Assembly (NCBI GenBank): GCA_020086605.1
Contig: JACBWW010000047.1
Coordinates: 291,995-355,994 of the forward strand
Source of the DNA: Lanius collurio
Lineage: Eukaryota > Chordata > Aves > Passeriformes > Laniidae
DNA: 64,000 nucleotides
Reading direction: 5' to 3'
The position numbers and the translations under genes are program-made. The stretch's first letter is position 1. Every line of letters starts with the position of its first letter. Below the pieces are notes generated by a model. That model saw nothing but the letters and a program-made list of their open reading frames with translations, did not search any database and had not been told where the DNA came from. Positions 1 through 9,064 of this stretch are shown here, piece by piece.

Positions 1-550
1 AATGCAAATCAATTGGAACTCCAAATTAGGGACTGTAGGTTTCAAAGCAGCAGGATTTTTGGTTTTTACTCCTCTGGCAGTGTTTATTTCTCAGTGTGAC
101 ACAACTTGCCAGTGTTTGCAGACTGGTGCTGGGTTTCTTTATCAGAATTGAACATGTAGGTGCAGTCCTAATGAAAATTAATCTCTAAATCAAGCTTTAT
201 TTTTGAAATGACTGGTTAATACCTGGTGGGTGGGTGTTCATAGTGATTTGAGAGAAGCTTGAAGCTGTAAAGCTTATGGCAGCTGTAATTTTGACCACTA
301 AAGAAGCAAAGCATGGCTTCTGAAGGTTTTGCTTGCTTAATCCCTTTTTTAACACCTCACAGATTGCTTGTTTATCAAACTGGCCTTCCGATAAAGCTGC
401 TTATCTTGGATCAAGAGCACAGTATATATCAACTTCAATTTATTAAATTCTAAGAATAAGAATCTATCAGTTTCATTATCTGCATCTTCACAATAGATTA
501 ATTCTGGAATAACAGGCTGCATTTAGGGGCTACTTTCTTCTTAAATATGA
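1..550. other. Unannotated AT-rich DNA
   Basis: I see no gene, RNA or recognisable repeat here. The sequence is AT-rich and CpG-poor, with stops in all frames at short intervals. It ends where CR1-like sequence begins. Confidence 0.6.
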
Positions 551-1065
551 CATCCTGGAACTGTGGATCAACAGCTGGCTGACTATGAGCCAGCAGTGTG
601 CCCAGGTAGCCAGGAAGGCCAACAGCATCCTGGCTTGTACCACAGAGAATGTGGCCAGCAAGACTAGAGCAGTGATCATGAGGACACACTGCAAATTACT
701 GTGTATTTTTGGGCCCCTCATTACAAGACATCGAGGCACTGGAGTGTGTCCTAAGGAGGGCAATGAAGCTGGTGAAGGGCTTGGAGCACTCCTGCTCTTA
801 AAAGAAGTGGCTGAGGGAGTTTATTCTGGAAAAAAGGAGGCTCGGGGAAGACTGAAGGACTCTCTTAACCAGCCCGAAAGAGGTTGTAGCAGGGCAGGTA
901 CCAGTCTCTTCTCCTTGGCAACAAGTGACTGGATAGCAAGAAATGGTCTCAAACTGTCCCAGGGGAGAACAGGCTGCCCAGGGAAGTGGTGGATTCACCA
1001 TCCCTGGAGGTATATTAAGGGCATATTGATGTGCCCCTTAAGGCCATTGATCTCAGCATTGTTTC
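551..1065 (+). mobile_element. CR1 LINE fragment, 5'-truncated, + strand
   Basis: The order of blocks matches the 3' part of an avian CR1 retrotransposon. It contains the end of the ORF2 reverse-transcriptase region (a frame from about 579 reads LTMSQQCAQVARKANSILAC), the 'ggcccctcattacaagacat' block near 712, the 'aaggaggctcggggaagac' block near 835, and 'aacaggctgcccagggaagt' near 969 followed by 'caccatccctggaggtat'. Two internal blocks expected in CR1 are missing. After 'cccaggggag' (about 967) the sequence jumps directly to 'aacaggctgcc', losing the roughly 70-80 bp that normally separate them. The block with the short ATTCTATG-type tail repeats is also not recognisable, so the 3' boundary is approximate. 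It is a dead copy: it carries frameshifts, deletions and no 5' part. The assignment rests on remembered family consensus; a repeat-library search would fix the subfamily. Confidence 0.88.
579..735 (+). pseudogene. Remnant of CR1 ORF2 reverse-transcriptase C-terminal part
   Basis: The frame through the ATG at 585 reads like the region after the catalytic core of CR1 ORF2. Recognisable pieces are MSQQCAQVARKANSILAC and a degenerate 'VASKTRAVI'. Around 702-710 about two bases are missing relative to the usual CR1 codons, so the 'FWAP' block (tttttgggcccc) is read out of its proper frame as 'IFGPLI'. The frame then stays open by chance to 1241, giving a 218-codon open stretch beyond the real homology. 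The ATG is internal to the family's protein and is not a true start. There is no reason to think this is translated. Confidence 0.75.
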
Positions 1066-2330
1066 AGGATTTTGGTTGGTGGTTGAGGCTTTGGAGGGAG
1101 TTTGGTCTGTTCCAGATGCCTAGAATGTCTTTCCTACACCATCCATGGAAAATGCTGTTGTTCAAAATAAAAGAGAAGAAAGGCCTTACCAGCTCTGATT
1201 CAGACTTAATGTTGCAAGAACTCAATTCATGTAGAAAATAGATTGCATTCCAGTTGTAAAACAAAATTACAGTAATGTGTAGCTGTTGAAGAGAAGATAA
1301 AATCAAGGGGGGGGCTAGTTTCTGATTAGAAACTTAGAGGTTAGCTGGAATGACAGCTTTATTAATGCATGCTGGAAGCATGTTATGATAGCAGTGTAGA
1401 AGAAACTTGCACTTACCTTGTTTTCTTGTCTTGAGAGGTCTATGAATCTCTAAAGTTTCAGCTGAAATATTAAGTTTCTGGAGCTATCTGGTTTAACTAG
1501 TTCTAACACTCTCAAATAGCTTGTTAGAAGGCTACTGAAATAAATTTAGCTGTTTCTTTTTCTCATAAGCTTTTTTCTTTGGTAATTTAGTTTGCTTCTT
1601 TCACATGAAATCTTCTGAGGACACAAGATCTTAAAGATGACTCATTAATCCATATTTTGGAAAGGTATAGTGACCTTGCACTAATAGGTGTGGGTGGATA
1701 AGGTATGAGTGTTATCATCCATCATCACATATAATACTGGACAAAGCAGGAAGAGCTAAGTACAGAACTGGCAAAGAGGTTAAGCCAGTGATTATGTCAT
1801 TATGTCCCAGGGCTGCTTTTCAAGCAGCAGGATGGCACAGAGTATCCCATTCTCTGTGAAATGAAATGAAGTGATAAACTTTCACCTCTTCCTGACATTG
1901 AGAGGCTCATTCAACATTCACCCATGAAAAACTGAGAATTGTTTATCCAACCTTTGGAGGCTGTTTTTTCTGCCTGGCACCTGTCTGTAGATGTGTTCTT
2001 CTTGCAGGACCATGAGCAGTAGAACCCACAAGTGTGCTCTCTTGCCTGCTGCTTGGCCCTTGGGAGTATTGCTCCAGGAACTTAAAATCTGCTGACCTTT
2101 GAGTTCATTGTTAGTGTTTGAAATTGAGCATTATTTACCCGTTTAGTTCTTACTGCAAACACCACCAGGTATGCCCAAGGAGATTTTAACAATGGTCCTT
2201 AGATCTCCAATGCTGGTGCTACATCTTTGTTTAGGAAAACCACACAAGTATGAGTTGTCCATTCCCCTTTTAGCTGTCCAGTATCCTGAATGGCTGTATT
2301 CAGGATCTTCCTGTTATCTGTCTCTGGATA
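1066..2330. other. Unannotated DNA between CR1 and LTR
   Basis: No gene or recognisable repeat. A run of eight G lies at 1307-1314. On the - strand, positions near 1413-1421 give a textbook-like 5' splice sequence (ACAAG followed by GTAAGT), preceded by a short open stretch; this is discussed as a weak lead under findings. Confidence 0.5.
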
Positions 2331-2777
2331 TGTGTTATTGATGCTTTAGGTTTTAACGTTCATATTTTTCAAATCCTGTTCTGCCCAATGTGTAGCTGAA
2401 GTTCCTTGTAGCCTGTTAACTTCTGCTCTCTTGTGCTGGGTGGACATAACAAAGCCTCTCCAGGCCTGCTCTCCAAGGACACCCAGACTGTCCCAGGCCC
2501 AAAAAGTATGAACCAAAAGGGTCTGAGAGGGGGGCAAGTGGAGGGGAAATTACATCATTAAAATGAAGCTTTAATTGGAGAATTAACCCTGATGTGCAAA
2601 TGAACCAAACTTATAAAAGTGTAAAGAACTCGTGACCCGTCATCCATCTTGAGGTCTATCTTGGCAGTGGCCTCTGGCTCTCCAGGGTATACCTTTAAAG
2701 GCCTCACAGAAAATTAACTACTTTTATTCCATTGCTCCTGTCTAGTCTCTGTTTTTAGATGGCCTCTCAAGGCATCA
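2331..2777 (+). mobile_element. Solo LTR, avian ERVL-like, + strand
   Basis: The stretch of about 445 bp has the layout of an endogenous-retrovirus LTR. It begins near TGTGTTATTG or TGTTATTG (2331/2333) and holds a long U3-like part with 'ggacataacaaagcctctcc' and 'gatgtgcaaatgaaccaaac'. A TATA box (TTATAAAAG, 2611-2619) follows, then 'ctcgtgacccgtcatccatc', then 'ggtatacctttaaaggcctc' and 'tgtctagtctctgttt', ending near 'ctctcaaggcatca'. These blocks match my memory of passerine/galliform ERVL-type LTRs. No internal gag-pol-env sequence lies on either side, so this would be a solo LTR left by recombination. I could not find a convincing target-site duplication or a clear polyadenylation signal, so the exact ends are uncertain by several bases. 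The subfamily is not assigned. Confidence 0.65.
2612..2618 (+). promoter_or_regulatory. TATA box of the LTR promoter
   Basis: TATAAAA sits inside the LTR, after the U3-like part and about 20 bases before the 'ctcgtgacccgtc' block. In this arrangement transcription would be expected to start about 25-30 bases downstream, around 2640. Whether the promoter is still active cannot be told from sequence. Confidence 0.5.
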
Positions 2778-2786
2778 TTGCAAGTT

Positions 2787-2807
2787 AAAAAAAAAACAAA
2801 ACAAAAC
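2787..2807. repeat. A-rich simple repeat (A10 then CAAAA units)
   Basis: Ten A are followed by two CAAAA-type units, starting about 10 bases after the inferred LTR end. It is low-complexity sequence, and I see no evidence that it is the tail of a retroposed gene. Confidence 0.85.
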
Positions 2808-2809
2808 CA

Positions 2810-5800
2810 GTATTAATATTAATGAAGGCAACAAACATTTTGTCTGTTCAGGCTTCAATATGCAATTTCTGAAGTACTCCTAATGCCACAGTGCTGTTTC
2901 TCTCTGAACCAAGTTACTAAGATGACGCTGTTCTGCTGAAGAAATTTTTTTCTCTTTACCATACTTTAACCCTTTCATAAGTTTCAAGGAACTAAGATTT
3001 AAATTTATGTCATACAGTACAGGGTTAATCCATTCTCCACAGTGAAGTGAAAAAATTTCAGAAATAATGTAATCTGTTCTGCTGCCATCCGTATAAAATA
3101 TTGTTTATACTCCAGGCCTATTGCTTCTGGAAATTATTGATAGGAACAGCTGCTCCTTCATGAGAAAAGTAGAAAAGTTCTTCCTCTCTGACCAGGGGCA
3201 CTTTTCAGCCACCTTTACTTTATCACCATGACACAGAAGCATGGAAGATTGGATTTCAGACTCTAAATAATAATAAAAAATGTGTAGCAAAGAAACTCTC
3301 TAAAACTTCACTCAGGAACTTTTGTGAAGCTCTGAGCTGTCTACTCTTGCTCCAAAGGATTTGTTCAAAACAATGTAATTCGGAGCATAAAATATACAGT
3401 ACAATCAGAATCCAACTTCAAATGTACCTTGTTGCTACTGAGTTGAACACTATAATTACAATTATAACTCTGCAGTACTTTATGCATAAAATTATTTAAA
3501 TTAAACCACACAGATTATTCAAATTTTATCTCCAAGAAACACTTCCAAAAGCCTTCAACGCATACATTGCAACTCACTGCTAACATGAAAAGCTCTTTAA
3601 GGTTTGATTATTTTTTAAAATCTTTTTGGAACTAGACTCTGTGCAGTGACTTGACTTATTTCAAGTTGAATAAGTCTTTGGTTAAATGGATTTGATGCTG
3701 GTAGTGTATTTTCAGATCCACCTTCAAGCTCAGTTGAACAAAAGGCTAAGCTGGTGCCATTCAGTCTGTCCTTTCCTATTAAAAATGGTATTCTGTGAGG
3801 AGGTTCAATGCAAAGCAAAAGCCTCTGCAGCAAGAAGGAAAAAATCACACTTTTTACCTTGTAGGAGCAGCTGTAGCTGGTGTAGTTATGACATGATATT
3901 GACAATTATTCACTTGAGGTGATCCCAACAAAATATCTTTTCACATGAAAATATTAATGAGATAAGGTTCTACAGGAGTTAACTTGACTCCTGGAAGATA
4001 TCCCTCTTTTTGAGTTTTTCTTGTGGGTGGCTAGGAAAAGAAACTTGGTAAGTTTGTTCCTCTTATGACAATATCTGCAAAGTCCTGCAGACAAACAGGT
4101 CAGAATACCTGTAGCAACCCATAACATTTTTGTCTCTTCAGCAGTACTAATATTTGGTTCTGGGAGCAAATTCAGTAAAGGTTTTAACCATTCTCTCTGT
4201 CAGTACCTCTTTTTATTGAAATCACCTAAACAATGTTTAATATTATGAATATTTTTAAGCCTGTCACTGGCTGGAGCTAGTATTAAAATGAATCACTGAA
4301 TTGTAGTGTACAAGAAACTGGTTTGTGATTTACAGAAGTGTTTTGATGCTCTTATTCTTGGACATCATCATTTTGTATTACTCAATCTCACAGAAGATTT
4401 TAATTTAGTGGAATTCTATTTCCTAAAAAATCAGTGGAAAGTGGAGTTAAGCCAAAGCAGAACATCTGAAAATCTCCTGCTTGAAATTTTTTGTTCATTT
4501 TAGAGTGTCAATTTACTGCCTCAGGAGCTGTAATGAAGAAGAGTATGCTTTTTAGTGCAATCCTTTCTGAACAAATAACTAACAGGATTTTGCAGATGGT
4601 TATTTGGAGGAGAAATTAGTATTACTACGACATTTAGATACCTAATGAGAAAGAAAAATAGACTTGTTCCACATTGCTGGAGTTGTGGAGGAAGAAAACA
4701 GATCTAAACTTCCTCCTGGGCTTTGTATTTCTTAAATTAAAAATGTAAGGAAACGTTTTCAACTTTGCATGCTTAATCACAAACTGAGTATCAAAGCAGT
4801 TATGCACATACAGTAACTCACTGAAATTGACACATGGTTTGAAGGTCTATATAAGGATATATTTCTGATTTTTTTTTTTGTGTAGGTTACTCAAACCTTT
4901 AGTCTTTGTATGAACAAGTAAGCAGAGCTGTAGGAGGCAACCTTCTTCAAGGCAAATGGCCAAAGAGTTGTTAACCTCATGAAACACAGCTGCTAAAGAC
5001 CAGCAGCAAGATATTCCTTTATTCCTGCAGTGATGGAAGTCATGATTCTTCTGTGTGCTGTTTGCTGGTGCAAAGGTTTCAGTACCTCTTTCAGATACAG
5101 GATTTGTAGCACCATGAGATTTAGATCTTCACTTGTACTTCCATCTGTTCAGTTCTGGAAAGCACCACAACAGTAGCATGGGGGTTTTATGGTTTGGGGT
5201 GGGGTTTTTTTTCCATCCCACACAGTTCTGTGTGTTTGGGACTCATAGGAAAGGTCTAACCTCAATGCCCATTTTAGCTGTGTTTTTGGGATGAATCAAT
5301 AGAGTTTCTCTGAAATGCAGAAGACAGTTTGTATATCAAATCAGTGTATATGTAACTCAGTGGATAAACAGGAATTTTCAGTCATTTCTTAATAGAAGTT
5401 CTCAGAAGAAAAACAATTAACATGTTTTCTCTCCCCCTAGTTTCCTTAAATGTATACACTTGTTAATATCCTTCTTTGACTCGGTTTTACAGTTAAAAAT
5501 ACTTAAATCAGAAATCAACTTTAATGTTGCATGCAAATTCAAAACTCATCAGCCTAAGATGTGTAATGAAATCATGTCCAGGCACAGTGTGACATGCTAA
5601 ACAGGGTGTTATTTCAAACCCCTGTGGTTTATAGCCCATAATTCTGCAATAATTTTTTCAAAAATGCTTTAAAGATTCTCCATGGTATCACGGAAAATAC
5701 TTCTTTGTTATCTTTAATTATTCTGACAGAAATGTGGTAGATTGTGTAATGAATTGTTAAACTGGCTATAGTTAACTGTGTGTTTCAAAGGGGTAGTACT

Positions 5801-7905
5801 GTACTCTTTACACAGAACTGAAGACAAGCATGCCCTGTTTAGTGGCATAGCTCTCACCACTCAGTGGTAGCAGGACATCAACCTCCTGTTGCAGAGCTGA
5901 GAAAAGACTGCTTTAATTTAATGCTATTTTTTTTCTGTGCATAGAAGTGCAGAGTATTTGTCTAGTAGTGTATGTGTACAGTTGTTAGAAATAATCTTGT
6001 GATGAAGTTTGCACTTAAATAGAATCTGCTTGTAGCAGAGGTTGCCCACCACCAGAACATAAAGCAAATTTTCATCCACAATAAAAAATAACAATTACTT
6101 AATAGGAAAAACTAGTGCAGTTTTCAAACCAATTTAAAGTTTATAAAATCCACATCAACTTTAAATCTTATTGATGTCTCTTCTCAATAAATGTGCATTT
6201 ATTCACACTCATTTGTAGCATGAATTGTTTGTAGGTGCAGATATTTATAAAGTGTTCTTTCAGAAAAGAAGCCATTTGCCTGAACAGCATCTTCTGTTCA
6301 CCATTATTTCTGGTTACTGCTCCCTGCCTGATAAAGTCCCACACATGCATCATGAAAAGCTTTTGGAGAGGTTTTCAGTTGGTTTAATATCTTTCTTTAT
6401 TATCAGAGAGTCAATCAGCCAAAATGTAAAATACAAGTAAGAGCTTACAGATACCCCAACAGCCTTTTCCACACTGATAGTGACTGTAAAAAACATCTTT
6501 TAAGGAACTTGGAACTGCTTTGCCTGAACAAGTTGTTTTCTCTGTCACTCCTCCTATTTTGCGGAAGCAGCCAGGCTTTTAACTATTTGTTCTGAATGTG
6601 CTTTTTTGCTAAAAGCATCTCCCATCTGCTGACCTTTACTTTATCACTCATGTTCTACTTCTTCATTTTAATATTATGATCTGTAGCAAAGGATGGAACC
6701 CTTCCTTAAAGCTACTGCCTTTTGAAGGATTTTAGGTTTTACATTGATGAAGTAAATATTTAAAAGATAAAAAAGAAAGTTTATCAGAAAGAATTTTTAT
6801 ACACAAACATTTTATTCTACAAGAACAATCATATTATGGGTCAAATACTGCTGAAGAGCCCAAAGGAGAGAGATGCCTGCTTCCAATAAATAAGCCTTTT
6901 TTTTTTTTAAACCAGGTCATTCTCCAATAATATAGAATCTTCTCTCTTCCTTTCAGTAATAGAAAAAAATCCTAATAAGTTACATTAAAAAGTGCTATTT
7001 TAGAGAGAGTTTTAACTTGTTATGGCTATGTACTGTTAATTTTACTTCCAGCCACATTAGTAATCCATAATTTTCTCTAATTTATGAATACATATTGCCT
7101 CTTCTATTTTCAGTCATCAAGCTTCAGGGAAGCTGTTGTTAGAGGAAGCCGGAATTTCAGTTTCACTGTATGACTTGGCCTGTGGTTTCTGAATGATATG
7201 TTTTATTACTGGCTCATGCTAATGGCCTGCAGATTGGAGTCTTTAAGGCTGTAACTGCATCTGCAGCCCTGGGAGCTATCAGGGAGTAGATGTTCATCTG
7301 AAAAAAATGTGGAGCCAGGTGGCTTCTGTGGATACCAGTTTCCTGGAATTTACTGTAAGATGAATGAAGAAGGAATAAAGTTAGTACAAAGGAATGACAG
7401 TAGGAAGTATGTGAGTCAGAAGAGGCGGGTGGAGGGAGGACTATTAAGATCTTTGATCTGTCCCAGAGTGGCAAGAAAAAGCATGATGCAATTTCCACCC
7501 CCCGCCTTGTGTTTGGTATCTGAAGTAAAATAATTATAGCTCTTGAGAGCTTGGGTAAAGTCGACAGGTTGGTTTGATCTCCAGTACTGCTAAGTCACTG
7601 TAAACACAGAACCCATGAAGCTGCATCTCTAAAAGTACATTCTGAGCTCGTTGAGGTATTTCAGGAGTCTGTTGTTTCTGAAGTACTGAAGCTGTTAGGC
7701 TGGACTTTCTCACTCACACAGTACTGAAAAAAAGCAAAAGGATTGAGAAAAAAATTATAAGCACTTGAGCCTCAATCTGTTGTCCTGTATTTCTGCAGTC
7801 CTCAGTGCAGAAAATTAAAGTGTTTGTGCATTAGATTGTATTGTCAGAAACAGGATGTGATGCATATCAAAGGCAAGTGTGATTCAGTACCTTAAGTAAT
7901 TCAGG
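2810..7905. other. Unannotated AT-rich DNA
   Basis: About 5 kb without a supportable gene or repeat family. Open frames are all at or below about 100 codons, lie on both strands, and show no recognisable domain. Short homopolymer T runs occur (for example around 4869 and 6898). Confidence 0.55.
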
Positions 7906-7985
7906 TCATAGAATTGTAGAATATCTCAAGTTTGAAGGGACCCATAAGGATCATATTGTTCAACACAGTTACTCACAGGGCTATT
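7906..7985 (-). mobile_element. CR1 LINE 3'-end fragment, - strand
   Basis: The + strand reads 'tcatagaattgtagaatatc' and then 'aagggacccataaggatcat', which is the reverse complement of the typical CR1 3' end with its ATTCTATG-type terminus. The element's 3' terminus is therefore at about 7906, and its body runs toward higher coordinates before similarity fades near 7985. Only about 80 bp remain, a severe 5' truncation typical of CR1 insertions. No coding part survives. Confidence 0.85.
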
Positions 7986-8189
7986 TAATGTTGTTATTGG
8001 GTGGAATTCTGTAGTTATTCCTGATCAAGTCTCTGTGGTTTCACTACATTATGTCCTTTAAGACTCTTTTTTTTCTGTTCCATTTCCCCCTGAGATTTCC
8101 TCTTGTCTCCAAAACAACTACAAAAATCAAAGGCTTCTTCTTTCTTCAAACTCTCTCTCCAAGGCTGTGGTGAAGCTGCTCCTGTTTAA
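7986..8189. other. Spacer between two CR1 pieces
   Basis: About 200 bp, T- and C-rich, with no clear match to CR1. It may contain diverged ends of either neighbouring element. Confidence 0.5.
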
Positions 8190-9064
8190 TACAAATGATC
8201 TGGATGCAGGAATCAAGTACAGCCTCAGGGAGTTTGCAGGTGGCATCAAGTTGGGTAGCAGTGTTGGTCAGATGGAAGGCAGGAAGGCTCTGCTGAGGCA
8301 TCTGGACAGGCTGGATCAATGTCTGAGGCCGATGGTGTGAGGTTCAAGGAGAGGCAGGTCCTGCCCTTGGGTCACAACAGCCCCCTGCAATGCTACAGGC
8401 TTGGTGAGAGTGGCTGGAAAGCAGCCCAGAGGAAAAGCACCTGGGGGTGCTGGTCATCAATCAGCTGAACATGAGAGTGTGTGTGCCCACATGGCCAAGA
8501 AGCCAATGGCACCTGAGCTGTATCAGGAATAATGAGGCCAACAGGACCAGGACAGTGACTGTCCCCCTGTGCTGGGCACTGGTGAGGGCACACCTCGAGT
8601 GTTGTATCCAGTTCTGGGCCCCTCCTACAAGACATTGAGGTGCTGGAGTGTGCCCAGAGAAGGGCACGGAGCAGGTGGAGGGTCTGGAGAAGTCTGAACA
8701 ATTCCTGAGAGGAGCGCTGAGGAAGCTGGGAGCCTTTAGCCCCGAGAAAAGGAGGCTCAAAGGGGCACCTTATTGCTGCCTTATTTCAACTGCCTTGAAA
8801 AGAAGGTTTTAATGAGGAGAGTGTCAGTCTTTTCTTCCAGGTAACAACTGATAGGATGAGAGGAAAGGGCCTCAAGTTGCCCCAGGGGGGGTTTTGATCG
8901 GATCTTAGGAAAAACTTATCTCAGTATTGGTCATGCTGCTCAAGGAATTGAATGAGTCACCATCCCTGGGGGCATTCAGAAGAATGTAGCTGTGGCACTT
9001 GGTTTAGGGGTGGACTTGATGTTCTTTTAGGCCTCTCATGACCGCAATGATTTGCTGATTCTAA
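8190..9064 (+). mobile_element. CR1 LINE fragment, longest copy in the window, + strand
   Basis: About 875 bp of colinear CR1 sequence. It starts in the reverse-transcriptase coding part ('aatgatctggatgcaggaat' near 8196), continues through 'ctggacaggctggatcaatg', 'ggtcctgcccttgggtcaca', 'cagttctgggcccctcctac' and 'aaaaggaggctcaaagg', and ends in the 3' non-coding part ('ggggtggacttgatgttctt') with a degraded terminus 'gattctaag' at about 9064. It is 5'-truncated like most CR1 copies. Several small deletions and base changes break the reading frame, so it is inactive. It lies head-to-head with the short - strand CR1 piece at 7906-7985. Confidence 0.92.
8195..8638 (+). pseudogene. Decayed CR1 reverse-transcriptase coding remnant
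   Basis: In the family this region encodes the ORF2 polymerase, which copies the element's RNA into DNA at the target site. Here codons 8230-8253 read EFAGGIKL. The family's FADD-type catalytic motif would lie at this point, so both metal-binding aspartates have been replaced by glycine (GGT GGC at 8239-8244). Farther on, in a different frame, LVRAHLECCIQFWAP (about 8580-8625) matches the conserved C-terminal block. A 5-base loss next to it moves the frame into a TGA stop at 8636-8638. The change of frame between the two blocks and the lost catalytic residues show that the copy cannot make an active enzyme. The residues were read by eye; the family comparison is from memory. Confidence 0.8.

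Noticed and set aside
2346..2537. 63-codon - strand frame
   Set aside because: It runs antisense through the solo LTR and has no recognisable domain.
8393..8760. Two overlapping - strand frames of about 100 codons
   Set aside because: They are antisense readings of the CR1 copy; the real homology is on the + strand.
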